Assembly: GCF_036014195.1 (NCBI RefSeq)
Contig: NZ_CP107918.1
Location: forward strand, 1,240,001 to 1,304,000
From: Streptomyces sp. NBC_00442
Lineage (GTDB): Bacteria > Actinomycetota > Actinomycetes > Streptomycetales > Streptomycetaceae
Length of the DNA: 64,000 nucleotides
Direction of reading: 5' to 3'
The position numbers and the translations under genes are program-made. Under the pieces are notes generated by a model. That model saw only the letters and a program-made list of their open reading frames with translations, did no database searches and was not told where the DNA came from. Shown here in pieces: positions 18,629 through 27,202 of the stretch. The stretch's first letter is position 1. Every line of letters starts with the position of its first letter.

Positions 18629-18833
18629 GGGGCGCGGGGAACTGCGCGAGAAGCGAGCACGGTCCGCACACGAAAACGGGGTTAGGGGCGCGGGGAACTG
18701 CGCGAGAGGCGGGCACGGTCCGCACCCGAAAACCGGCCGTTCAAGGGGCGCGGGGAACTGCGCGAGAAGCGGGCACGGTCCGCACCCGAAAACCGGCCGT
18801 TCAAGGGGCGCGGGGAACTGCGCGAGCGGCCCC
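18629..18833 (+). repeat. Tandem array of four GGGGCGCGGGGAACTGCGCG repeats
   Basis: Copies begin at 18629, 18685, 18745 and 18805. The third and fourth are near-identical over a 60-bp unit that includes ACGGTCCGCACCCGAAAACC. The array fills the gap downstream of rsgA and upstream of the Ada-AlkA gene (18290-18926), in which no gene is seen. Each core can fold into a short GC hairpin. Confidence 0.85.
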
Positions 18834-18926
18834 CACCGGCCCGCAGACGAAAGCGAACCGGGCTCAGGGCGTGCCCAGCCGGGCGGGGGCGGGGGCGCCC
18901 CGCTCGGCTCGGCCAACTGCTACGGC

Positions 18927-20087
18927 TCAGCGCATGCGCCCCCGCTTCGCCTCCCCCCGGGCCCGCCCCTCCGCCCCCTTCGCCTTCCAGTCGCGCCGAA
19001 TCTCCGCCCGCATCCGCGCGTCCGTCTTCGCCACGATGCGCTGGTTCTCGCGCAGCAGCTTGCGGTAGCTGTCCAGGCGCCGCTCGGGCAGCGAGCCGTC
19101 CTCGATCGCGGCACGCACCGCGCACCCCGGCTCCGCGTGGTGCGCGCAGTCGTGGAAGCGGCAGCCGGCGGCCAGTTCCTCGATCTCGGAGAACACCTGG
19201 CCGACGCCGCTCTCCGCGTCGTACAGGCCGACGCCCCGCAGCCCCGGGGTGTCGATGAGCGTGCCGCCGCCGGGCAGCACGAGGAGGTTGCGCGTGGTCG
19301 TGGTGTGGCGGCCCTTGCCGTCGACCTCGCGGGCCGCCTGGACCGCCATCACCTCCTCGCCGAGCAGCGCGTTGGCGAGCGTGGACTTGCCCGCACCTGA
19401 CTGCCCGAGCAGCACACTGGTGCCGCCCGCGACGACCGCGCGGAGGACCTCGACGCCCTCACCGGTCCTCGCGCTGACGGGAACGACCCGCACGCCGGGC
19501 GCGGTGGTCTCGACGTCCTGGACGAGGTAGGAGAGCCCGACCGGGTCGGGGACCAGGTCGCACTTGGTGAGGACGACCACGGGCTGCGCACCCGACTCCC
19601 AGGCGAGGGCCAGGAAGCGCTCGATGCGGCCGAGGTCGAGCTCCACGGCCAGCGACACCGCGATGATCGCGTGGTCGACGTTGGCCGCGAGGATCTGCGC
19701 CTCGGAGCGGTTGGAGGAGGTGCTGCGCACGAAGGCGGTGCGGCGCGGCAGATACGTACGGACGAACAGGGGGTCGCCGCCCGGCTCGACGGCGGCCCAG
19801 TCGCCCGTGCAGATGACCCGCATCGGGTCGTGCGGGGTGACGAACGCGGTGTCGGCACGCAGCGTGCCGGAAGCGGTCACCACGTCGCACAGGCCGCGGT
19901 CGACGCGTACGACGCGGCCGGGCACCAGGCCCTGCGCGGCGTACGGGGCGAACTCCGCGGCCCAGTCGTCGTCCCAGCCGTAGGCGGCGAGCGGACGCGA
20001 GGGGGCGGAGGTGTTGAGCGACGTCGTGCAGGAAACGGCGGTGTCGCAGGCAGAGTTGTTCAACGCGGTGGAGAACGAGGAAGACAA
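18927..20087 (-). CDS. rsgA: Ribosome small-subunit biogenesis GTPase RsgA
   Basis: 386 residues from the TTG at 20087. OB-fold (GLVPGRVVRVDRGLCDVV), then a circularly permuted GTPase: G4 TKCDL, G5 region VSARTGEG, G1 GQSGAGKSTL, G3 DTPGLRG. A C-terminal zinc site follows (CRFHDCAHHAEPGCAV, Cys-X4-Cys-X-His-X6-Cys type). RsgA proofreads late 30S assembly using GTP. The TTG has GAAGGG 6 bases upstream and begins the Ser/Thr-rich tail common in Streptomyces homologues. A GTG at 20126 is possible but lacks a Shine-Dalgarno. A 23-codon frame lies just upstream (20151-20222). Confidence 0.93.
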   Translation of the reverse strand: MSSSFSTALNNSACDTAVSCTTSLNTSAPSRPLAAYGWDDDWAAEFAPYAAQGLVPGRVVRVDRGLCDVVTASGTLRADTAFVTPHDPMRVICTGDWAAVEPGGDPLFVRTYLPRRTAFVRSTSSNRSEAQILAANVDHAIIAVSLAVELDLGRIERFLALAWESGAQPVVVLTKCDLVPDPVGLSYLVQDVETTAPGVRVVPVSARTGEGVEVLRAVVAGGTSVLLGQSGAGKSTLANALLGEEVMAVQAAREVDGKGRHTTTTRNLLVLPGGGTLIDTPGLRGVGLYDAESGVGQVFSEIEELAAGCRFHDCAHHAEPGCAVRAAIEDGSLPERRLDSYRKLLRENQRIVAKTDARMRAEIRRDWKAKGAEGRARGEAKRGRMR

Positions 20088-20150
20088 GGGGAACCCTTCG
20101 AAGGGCGGTCCCGGCGCCACGCACACGGGCGTGGAGGACGATACGGTCGG

Positions 20151-20222
20151 TCAGCCGGAGACCACGGGGATATGAGGGATGAGCTTCGGGATGCGGGCAG
20201 CGCCCTTCGCAACGACAGCCAT
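20151..20222 (-). CDS. Small peptide ORF upstream of rsgA (possible leader)
   Basis: The 23-residue peptide MAVVAKGAARIPKLIPHIPV... is preceded by GGGGAGGTG about 6 bases upstream of its ATG, a strong ribosome site. It ends 63 bases before the TTG start of rsgA on the same strand. It is basic and amphipathic. It could be a leader peptide controlling rsgA or a free small protein. Coding is inferred only from the ribosome site and clean frame. Confidence 0.45.
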   Translation of the reverse strand: MAVVAKGAARIPKLIPHIPVVSG

Positions 20223-20419
20223 CGGTCACACCTCCCCGTACATGTCTCAACACCGGCGACGACGTGGTGTCGTCCCGCTCGAACAGTCCCGACTCTAGGG
20301 GCCGCCGGCCCGCGGCGCCAGGGAATTGTCGACGGTGCGCGGCGCGTCCCGCCTACCTCACGTCTCGCCCGTGCGGGGCGTTCTCGCGCAACACCGCACC
20401 GCGGACAAAAGCGTCAACT

Positions 20420-20425
20420 TACAGT
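20420..20425 (+). promoter_or_regulatory. -10 element for leaderless transcription of the SEFIR gene
   Basis: TACAGT ends exactly 6 bases before ATG 20432, and no Shine-Dalgarno is present. In Streptomyces this spacing gives transcripts that begin at the start codon. Confidence 0.55.
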
Positions 20426-20431
20426 GCCATC

Positions 20432-23332
20432 ATGGGATTTCAGGTGCGTTCGGCGGAGCAGATGCGCCGCTACGCCTTTCGGCTGGACGAGTGGAACCGC
20501 TCCCTGGGCGACGGCTTCGGCTGGACCATCCTGCTCATCGGCGACGGCGGCCCGACGACCCGGGAGTTCCTGCTGCGCCACGGGGTGGACCTCAGCGTGA
20601 AGACGGCACACCGGGTGCGCTTCGCCTTCTTCTCGGACCTTTCCGAGAGGGAGACGCAGCGCTTCGAGTGGGAGCGCGCCTACGGCGGACGCTCCTCGCG
20701 GTCCTTCCTCGACCTGCTGCGGACGACGTTGGGCCGCATGTCCGGGCGCCACCATCCGCTCGACTGGGAGGGGGAAGGCTGGCGGGAGCTGCGCCCGGAG
20801 GCGCTCGCGCCCTTCACCGGCTCGGGACAGATCCATGCGCACCTCCACGACGCGGAGCGCTTCTTCGAGGGAGCGGTCCCGGGCACCGACGCGGCGGCCG
20901 AGTTCGCCGCGAAGCTGGGGATCGGGCGCCATGTGCCCTGTCTGCTGATGTTCACCGACCTCGGCGCTCCCCACTACCACGTGCTGCCGTTCGAGGATCT
21001 GTCCGCCTCCGAGGTCTACGACCGGGTGCGCGGCTGGGTCGACGCGTACTACGAGATCAACCGCGAGCTCCTGGCGCACTGGTCGTCCGTCGAGCAGCGC
21101 ATCCACCAGCTGTCGTCGCGGGCCGGCGCCTCCCTGGCCCGCATCAGGCACTGGCCGGTCCAACGCCGCGACGACTGGGCCCAGTTGAGCCTCCTGTCGG
21201 AGTCGGCCCGCATCGCACGGGCGGATCCGGACGCGGCGGCGGAAGAGCTGGAGTCGTTGACGCGAAGCCATCGCATCTCGACGCGGTTCGGCGACGAGGT
21301 GCGGGATCTGCGGGGCCGGGTCCGCGAGCTGTGCGTGCGCGAGGAGCAGGCGGCCCGGCTGACCCGGATCGCCGAAAGGCTCCGGGAGACCGACGACCCG
21401 GCCCGGCTCTCGCACGTCCTGACGGCGCTGGCCCGCAAGGAGCACCCCGGCCTGGGCGGGAGCACCCGGCAGCTGGCCAAGGAGACCGCCGCCCTGGTCG
21501 CCGGGCCGTGGCCGGCCACCCCCGAGGAGGAATTGTTCCGCTGGTGGCGGCGGCATTCCCCACCCACGGCCAAGTGGCAGGTGCTGGCTCAACTCCTGTC
21601 GGATCACGGCGATTCCGGGCACGCGGAGGCGGGCCGGGGGGCCCGGACCGACCCCGCCCCGCACCCCGGCCACGCCGCTTCCCCGCACCCCGACCACGCC
21701 GCTTTCTGGTCCGCCCTCGGAGCGTGCCCGCTGGAGGCCGACGCCGAGGACACCGCGGGCCGCGCGCTCGCCGCCCTGGCCGCCCACTACGGCGTCTCCC
21801 CCACGGCACCCGCCTGGACGAACGCCTCCGCGAACCTGCGTCACCACCTGACCGAGAGCGTGCGCGGCGCCCAACGCGGCGCTCCCGCATGGCTGTTGCG
21901 GCCGCGTCCCGCAGTACTGCTGTGCGAGTGCCTGTTCACCGAGGGCCCTCACGACGACGACGCGCTGCGGAAGTACCTCGCCTCGCGCCCCCGTCCGGCC
22001 GCCGCCCTGCGCGACATCACCGATGATCCCGAGCAGTTCGCCGCGGACGCGAAGGAGCGCCTGGCTCGTGTCCTGGCCCGGCGGGACGCCGTCGTGCGGG
22101 CGCTGGCCGAGGACGCGCACCGGACGGCGACCCGGCCGGTGGACCGGGCCACGCTCGGCCGGCACATCGGCGACACCCTGGAGAGCGTGCGCGCGACGTT
22201 CCGGGCGGAGGTCGAGCGCAACGGCCGGGACCAGGTCTCCCGGGAGGCGGGGATCGCCCATCTGGCGAAGGACCTGGAGACGGCGGCCCGCCTCGACTCG
22301 GCCCTGCGGCAGTACGACGAGGCGGTCCGCGGGGTGGTCCATCCGCACGTCGACGACCCGCTCGTCATCCCCCTGACCGGCGCCTCCACGGTGGCCGGCG
22401 CCCTGCGGCTCGGCCCCGTACCCACCGCGTCCCAGGCCGAGGAGATGCTGCACGCGACCTACGAACAGACACGGGAGGCCACCCGCCGGGCGCTTGCGGG
22501 GCACGAGCGGGCGCAGCGGGAGGGTGAGCACTGGGATCCGGACGTCCGCTTCGGACGGGTACTGGCCTCGGTGCTGCCCGCGCCCCGGGCCGCCGACGTC
22601 CTCGCGGCGTTCCCCGGTTCCGCACCCGACGACAGGGCGACCCGTGCGGCGCGGGAGCAGCGGGCGGCGGAGGTGCTGGGCCGGCTCAGCCGCGACGAGT
22701 TGGCGGCGGTCCTGGACCGGGCCCGCCCCGCGGGGCTCCCCGAGCCACGGGTGCGGCCCGGGGAGCGGATCACGCCCGCCCTGGTGCTTTCCGTGTTCGG
22801 GCTGTGCACCGCGCCGCGCGTCTTCATCTCGTACGCCCACGAGGACGACGGCGGGGCCCACATCGACCGGGTGCGTGCGCTGTGGCGGCTCCTTCGATCC
22901 CTCGGCATCGACGCACGCCTCGACCTGCCGGCCGGCGAGGCCCCCCAGGACTGGGCGCTGTGGACGCACGAGCAGTACAGGGCGGCGGACTTCGTCCTGG
23001 TCATCGCCTCGCCGGCCTACAAGCGCCGCGCCGAGGGCACCGAGGCACCCGGCACCGGCGCGGGCGTCATCTGGGAGGCCCGTCTCATCCGCGGCGAGAT
23101 CTACGACCGCCCCGACGACTGGTACCGGCGCATCCTGAGGGTCGTCCTTCCCGGGTGCTCCCTCGACGACCTGCCGGACTATCTCGGCGGACGCACCACC
23201 ACGTACTACGAGGTCGCGCCGCTGACCGCCGAGGGCGCCGAGAGGCTGGTCCGCTACCTCACCGACCAGCCGTACGAGACGGGCACCCCGATCGGCACCG
23301 TTCCGCACCTGCCGCCCCGCCCCCGGGATTGA
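20432..23332 (+). CDS. Large protein with C-terminal SEFIR (TIR-like) domain, candidate immune effector
   Basis: 966 residues. The last 170 (from about 792) match the SEFIR/TIR pattern: APRVFISYAHEDDGGAHIDR, then LLRSLGIDARLDL, WTHEQYRAADFVLVIASPAY, and GVIWEARLIRGEIYD. The first 240 residues form a second globular domain (GWTILLIGDGGPTTREFLL; VPCLLMFTDLGAPHYHVLPF) of no known family, and the middle is alpha-helical with Ala/Arg-rich repeats. No membrane helix or signal peptide is seen. SEFIR domains mediate self-association, and bacterial versions occur in abortive-infection type proteins, so an immune or stress-signalling role is plausible but unproven. It is a stand-alone leaderless gene. 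The ATG at 20432 fits the -10 spacing. Confidence 0.8.
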   Translation: MGFQVRSAEQMRRYAFRLDEWNRSLGDGFGWTILLIGDGGPTTREFLLRHGVDLSVKTAHRVRFAFFSDLSERETQRFEWERAYGGRSSRSFLDLLRTTLGRMSGRHHPLDWEGEGWRELRPEALAPFTGSGQIHAHLHDAERFFEGAVPGTDAAAEFAAKLGIGRHVPCLLMFTDLGAPHYHVLPFEDLSASEVYDRVRGWVDAYYEINRELLAHWSSVEQRIHQLSSRAGASLARIRHWPVQRRDDWAQLSLLSESARIARADPDAAAEELESLTRSHRISTRFGDEVRDLRGRVRELCVREEQAARLTRIAERLRETDDPARLSHVLTALARKEHPGLGGSTRQLAKETAALVAGPWPATPEEELFRWWRRHSPPTAKWQVLAQLLSDHGDSGHAEAGRGARTDPAPHPGHAASPHPDHAAFWSALGACPLEADAEDTAGRALAALAAHYGVSPTAPAWTNASANLRHHLTESVRGAQRGAPAWLLRPRPAVLLCECLFTEGPHDDDALRKYLASRPRPAAALRDITDDPEQFAADAKERLARVLARRDAVVRALAEDAHRTATRPVDRATLGRHIGDTLESVRATFRAEVERNGRDQVSREAGIAHLAKDLETAARLDSALRQYDEAVRGVVHPHVDDPLVIPLTGASTVAGALRLGPVPTASQAEEMLHATYEQTREATRRALAGHERAQREGEHWDPDVRFGRVLASVLPAPRAADVLAAFPGSAPDDRATRAAREQRAAEVLGRLSRDELAAVLDRARPAGLPEPRVRPGERITPALVLSVFGLCTAPRVFISYAHEDDGGAHIDRVRALWRLLRSLGIDARLDLPAGEAPQDWALWTHEQYRAADFVLVIASPAYKRRAEGTEAPGTGAGVIWEARLIRGEIYDRPDDWYRRILRVVLPGCSLDDLPDYLGGRTTTYYEVAPLTAEGAERLVRYLTDQPYETGTPIGTVPHLPPRPRD

Positions 23333-23433
23333 GGCCGCCCGCGCTCCCGCCTTCCGTCAACTTCCTCTGACGCACGGCCGGTTGGGACGCCACGGCAGGC
23401 CGTCCCGGACCCCGGACCGCGGCGCTCGCAGCC

Positions 23434-23458
23434 CTTATTTGCACATCAGCGCAATAAG
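23434..23458. promoter_or_regulatory. Putative ArsR-type operator upstream of the ABC importer
   Basis: CTTATTTGCACATCAGCGCA followed by ATAAG is an imperfect inverted repeat with TTGC-N8-GCAA at its centre (23439-23454). The same TATTTGCA-N5-GCGCAA arrangement overlaps the start of the arsR gene at 27187-27202. The remaining 23333-23802 gap holds the small ORF at 23547 and otherwise nothing recognised. Confidence 0.45.
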
Positions 23459-23546
23459 CGGCAGACTGCATGCGGCACCAAAAGCCGCATCGCCGGTATC
23501 CACCCATATTCACGGATATCCACCGACTTCACGGAAGGGGGCAGTC

Positions 23547-23594
23547 ATGGACGCCGATCCTCCCAGTACGCGCTGCCCCGCCGACCGCGCCTGA
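23547..23594 (+). CDS. 15-codon ORF in the importer 5' region (possible leader peptide)
   Basis: MDADPPSTRCPADRA with GGAAGGGGG 5 bases before its ATG. It lies about 90 bases downstream of the putative ArsR operator and 208 bases before the permease start. It contains one Cys. Short frames like this in Streptomyces 5' regions sometimes act as attenuating leaders, but nothing further supports it here. Confidence 0.3.
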   Translation: MDADPPSTRCPADRA

Positions 23595-23802
23595 CTCCCA
23601 GCACCCCGCCCCGCCCCGCCCCGCTCCGGGGTCCGGGCGTACGGCGAGCGGTTCTTCACGGGGTTCTCCAGGGCCGGCGGCCCTCCCCCCCTTGCTTCCG
23701 CTTTCCCTTTCTCACCACGCCGGGCCCGCGCCCCGCCGGGGTGCGCCGTCGCGCGCCCTCCGGGGCTCCCGTGCCCCACAGCGTGGTCGGAGGTTTCCTG
23801 TG

Positions 23803-25551
23803 ATGTCGTTCCGGACGAGCCGCCCCGCACCGCGGCCCGCCTCCCGTTCCGCCGGGCGCCCTGCCCGCCTGAGCTGGGTCGACGCGGTGATCGCGGCGGC
23901 CGTGCTCGTACTCTTCTACGTCGTGCTCCACGTGGGGCACGGGACCACGGTCCGCTTCTCCACCGATCAGTCGATCAAGGTCGACACCGATCCCTCCCAG
24001 CTGCCCTACGATGCGGCGCGTTCGCTGCTGCGCATGTTCATCGCGCTGGCCGCTTCGATCGTCTTCACGTTCGTCTACGCCCTGGCCGCCGCGAAGAGCA
24101 GGCGCCTCGAACGCGTCCTGATCCCGGCGCTCGACATCCTCCAGTCGGTGCCGGTGCTCGGCTTCCTGACGGTCGCCGTCAGCGGGTTCGTCGCCCTGTT
24201 CCCGGGCTCCCTCCTCGGCCTGGAGTGCGCCTCGATCTTCGCGATCTTCACCTCGCAGGCCTGGAACATGACGTTCGGCTTCTACCACTCCCTGACCTCG
24301 CTCCCCCGCGAACTCGACGAACTGTCAAGGTCGTTCGGCTTCACACGCTGGATGCGGTTCTGGCAGGTCGAGCTTCCGTCGGGAATGATCGGGCTCGTCT
24401 GGAACGGCATGATGAGCTTCGGCGGAGGCTGGTTCTTCCTCGTGGCCTCCGAGGCGATCAGCGTCAACAACAAGGACTACGCGCTGCCCGGCGTCGGTTC
24501 GTACGCGGGCGCCGCCATCGCCGACGGCGACCTCGGCAAGGTCGGCTGGGCCATCCTCACCATGGCCGTCATGGTCATCGGGGTGAACTTCCTCTTCTGG
24601 CGGCCGCTGACCGCGTGGGCCGAGAAGTTCAAGAACGAACAGTCGGAGGCGAGCGAGGTCCAGCGTTCGGTGGTGCTCGGCTTCCTGCGCCGCTCCCACT
24701 GGCCTCGGCTGCTGGGCAAGCTGTTCCGCCCGGTGGGGCGGACGCTGAGCCGCGTGGGCCGGATCTTCGGCACCGACGACCGGCCGCTCGCCGTCGACCC
24801 GGCCAGGCGGCGCACCGGCGACATCGTGTTCGCCGTCGTCGCGGGCGCCCTCATCCTGTGGGGCCTGTTCGACCTGGGCCGCTACCTCCACGACGAGACG
24901 GGCCTCGGCGTCTTCGGCGAACCACTGCTCCTCGGGCTCGCCACGCTCGCCCGGGTGGTGGTCCTGGTGGCCGCGGCCACCGTCATCTGGGTGCCGGTCG
25001 GCGTGAGGATCGGCTTCTCGCCGCGGCTGACCCGGATCGCCCAGCCCGTCGTACAGGTCCTCGCGAGCTTCCCCGCCAACTTCCTCTTCCCGCTGGCCGT
25101 CTGGTTCTTCCTGAAGACCGGCCTGTCGATCAACATCGGCGGCATCCTCCTGATGGCGCTCGGCGCCCAGTGGTACATCCTCTTCAACACCATCGCGGGC
25201 GCCATGTCGATCCCCAGCGATCTGCGCGAGGCCATGGACGACTTGGGCGTACGGGGCTGGCAGCGCTGGAAGCGGCTGATCCTGCCCGGCGTCTTCCCGG
25301 CGTACGTCACCGGCGGCATCACCGCGTCGGGCGGCGCCTGGAACGCCTCGATCGTCGCGGAGGTCGTCACCTTCGGCGGCACCACCCTGACGGCCACCGG
25401 CCTCGGCGCCTACATCGCGCAGGCCACGGCATCCGGCGATTTCCCGCACCTGCTCGCGGGCGTGGCGGTGATGAGCCTGTACGTCGTCGCTCTCAACCGC
25501 CTGCTGTGGCGCCGCCTGTACCGACTCGCCGACACCCGCTTCGTCCTCTGA
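23803..25551 (+). CDS. ABC transporter permease with two permease domains (nitrate/sulfonate-type)
   Basis: 582 residues, roughly twelve membrane helices in two BPD_transp_1 domains. Each has the ABC-ATPase contact (EAA) loop: SLPRELDELSRSFGFTRWMR in the first half and IPSDLREAMDDLGVRGWQRW in the second. The first half starts after a basic N-terminus and a periplasmic loop (HGTTVRFSTDQSIKVDTD). This fused-permease design pairs with an ATPase carrying a C-terminal AAA-associated domain, encoded next. No solute-binding protein is nearby, so substrate is unknown; the adjacent ArsR regulator hints at a metal or metalloid. GGAGG lies 9 bases before ATG 23803. Confidence 0.9.
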   Translation: MSFRTSRPAPRPASRSAGRPARLSWVDAVIAAAVLVLFYVVLHVGHGTTVRFSTDQSIKVDTDPSQLPYDAARSLLRMFIALAASIVFTFVYALAAAKSRRLERVLIPALDILQSVPVLGFLTVAVSGFVALFPGSLLGLECASIFAIFTSQAWNMTFGFYHSLTSLPRELDELSRSFGFTRWMRFWQVELPSGMIGLVWNGMMSFGGGWFFLVASEAISVNNKDYALPGVGSYAGAAIADGDLGKVGWAILTMAVMVIGVNFLFWRPLTAWAEKFKNEQSEASEVQRSVVLGFLRRSHWPRLLGKLFRPVGRTLSRVGRIFGTDDRPLAVDPARRRTGDIVFAVVAGALILWGLFDLGRYLHDETGLGVFGEPLLLGLATLARVVVLVAAATVIWVPVGVRIGFSPRLTRIAQPVVQVLASFPANFLFPLAVWFFLKTGLSINIGGILLMALGAQWYILFNTIAGAMSIPSDLREAMDDLGVRGWQRWKRLILPGVFPAYVTGGITASGGAWNASIVAEVVTFGGTTLTATGLGAYIAQATASGDFPHLLAGVAVMSLYVVALNRLLWRRLYRLADTRFVL

Positions 25552-25642
25552 CGGTGCCGATTACGGCAACGCGACCGCAGCAACTGCCGCCGCTCACTCC
25601 TTTTTTGACTACACGTCACTTCTCTTGCGTCTGGAGCTCCTC

Positions 25643-27103
25643 ATGGTTCTGAACACCCTTCGCACCCTGCGCGGCGCGCGGCGCACCACCGCCCCGAGGG
25701 CGCCCCGCCCCGTCGACGGCGAGATCCTGCTCGAAACGGTGGGCCTCACCAAGGCGTACGCCGGTGCCGACGGCGAGCTGCCCGTGCTCGGCGGCATCGA
25801 CCTCCAGGTACGGGCCGGCGAAGTCGTCGCGCTGCTCGGCAAGTCGGGGTCGGGCAAGTCGACGCTGCTGCGCTGCCTGGCCGGGCTCGTGCCGCCGAGC
25901 TCCGGCACGGTCTCCTACCGAGGCTCCCCGCTGACCGGCGCCAACCCGGGCACCGCCATGGTGTTCCAGACCTTCGCGCTGCTGCCCTGGCTGACCGTGC
26001 TCCAGAACGTCGAACTCGGCCTCGAGGCACGGGGCGTGGCCGCCGACGCGCGGGCCGACGCGGCACGCCAGGCCATCGACCTGATCGGTCTCGACGGCTT
26101 CGAGTCGGCCTACCCCAAGGAGCTGTCCGGCGGCATGCGTCAGCGCGTCGGCTTCGCGCGGGCGCTGGTCGTCGAGCCGGACGTCCTGATGATGGACGAG
26201 CCGTTCTCCGCGCTCGACGTGCTGACCGCGGAGAACCTGCGCGGCGAGCTGATGGAGCTGTGGGAGTCGGGGCAGTTCCCGACCCGGGCGATCGTCCTGG
26301 TCACCCACAACATCGAGGAGGCCGTCCTGATGGCCGACCGGATCGTCGTGCTCGGATCGCGGCCGTACGGCACGATCCGCGAGACGTTCGAGGTGGGGCT
26401 CGACCGGCCGCGCGACCGCGAGGCGGCCGCCTTCGACGAGCTCATCGACCGTGTGTACCGCACGATGACGGGCCGCACGAAGGAGACGTCGCCGCCCGCC
26501 GTGCACGCCGTCCGGGCGGCGCGGGCGCCGTCCGCCGCCGGTCACCCCGCGGGGGCCGGGGGCGTCGGTGTCGAGGGCGTCGACGCGGACCGGCGCACCC
26601 CCGCGAACACGCCGCTTCCCGGTGCGAGCGTGGACGGACTGTCGGGGCTCGCCGAGATGGTCGCCCACCGCGGTGGCGGCTGCGACCTGGCCGACCTGGC
26701 CGACGATCTCGGCCTGGAGATCGACGACGTGCTGCCGCTGGTGGACGCCCTTGAGCTGCTCGGCTTCGCGGCCGTCGGCGGGGACGACCTGGTGCTGACC
26801 GACCGGGGCGCGACGTTCGCCGGCGCGGACGTGCGCCGCTCGAAGGAGATCTTCGCGGACGCCGCGCCGGACGCCCCGCTGATCCACCTGATCACGACCA
26901 GCCTCCGCCAGAGCCCCGACGGCGCCCTGCGTGCGGGCTTTTTCCGCGACGTTCTGGCCCACCACTACACGAGCGAACAGGTGGCGCGGCAACTGGAGAC
27001 CGCGACGGACTGGGGCCGGTACGGGGAGCTGTACGGGTACGACGCGGAGCGGGAGGAGTACGCGCTGGACGAGGGCGCGGGCGATGCGCCCCCGGACGCG
27101 TGA
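25643..27103 (+). CDS. ABC transporter ATPase with C-terminal AAA-associated domain
   Basis: 486 residues. ABC domain (25-265): Walker A GKSGSGKSTLL, Q-loop MVFQTFALLPWL, signature LSGGMRQRVGFARAL, Walker B VLMMDEPFSALD, H-loop VTHNIEEAV. An Ala/Pro linker joins it to a roughly 150-residue AAA-associated C-terminal domain (LSGLAEMVAHRGGGCDLADL through YGELYGYDAEREEY), which resembles a winged-helix region. This domain occurs only with double-permease importers like the preceding gene. Start ATG 25643 has GGAG 8 bases upstream; a start at 25625 is less likely. It probably energises the upstream permease. Confidence 0.9.
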   Translation: MVLNTLRTLRGARRTTAPRAPRPVDGEILLETVGLTKAYAGADGELPVLGGIDLQVRAGEVVALLGKSGSGKSTLLRCLAGLVPPSSGTVSYRGSPLTGANPGTAMVFQTFALLPWLTVLQNVELGLEARGVAADARADAARQAIDLIGLDGFESAYPKELSGGMRQRVGFARALVVEPDVLMMDEPFSALDVLTAENLRGELMELWESGQFPTRAIVLVTHNIEEAVLMADRIVVLGSRPYGTIRETFEVGLDRPRDREAAAFDELIDRVYRTMTGRTKETSPPAVHAVRAARAPSAAGHPAGAGGVGVEGVDADRRTPANTPLPGASVDGLSGLAEMVAHRGGGCDLADLADDLGLEIDDVLPLVDALELLGFAAVGGDDLVLTDRGATFAGADVRRSKEIFADAAPDAPLIHLITTSLRQSPDGALRAGFFRDVLAHHYTSEQVARQLETATDWGRYGELYGYDAEREEYALDEGAGDAPPDA

Positions 27104-27137
27104 GGTGGCCGTCCGCCTCCCGGCCGGAGGTGGTCGC

Positions 27138-27158
27138 TCGCGCAGTTCCCCGCGCCCC
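27138..27158 (-). repeat. GGGGCGCGGGGAACTGCGCG repeat copy downstream of the importer
   Basis: Minus-orientation copy between the ATPase stop and arsR. With the plus-orientation copy at 27625-27650 it brackets arsR as an inverted pair. Confidence 0.7.
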
Positions 27159-27178
27159 TTCGGGTGCCCTCGTGCCGT

Positions 27179-27202
27179 TACGCTATTTGCATGGGAGCGC
27201 AA
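27179..27202 (+). promoter_or_regulatory. Leaderless promoter and putative operator of arsR
   Basis: A -10 element TACGCT (27179-27184) ends 6 bases before ATG 27191. The 16-base motif TTGCATGGGAGCGCAA (27187-27202) overlaps the transcription and translation start. It shares 12 of 16 bases with the motif at 23439-23454 upstream of the importer, consistent with ArsR repressing itself and the transporter. Confidence 0.5.

Noticed and set aside
18290..18926. Possible CRISPR array because of regular 60-bp spacing
   Set aside because: The repeated unit includes the 'spacer' sequence itself, there are only four copies, and no cas gene is present; it is a tandem intergenic repeat.
20414..23308. 964-codon frame antisense to the SEFIR gene
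   Set aside because: Chance open frame from GC-biased codons; the plus-strand frame has the recognisable domain and promoter.
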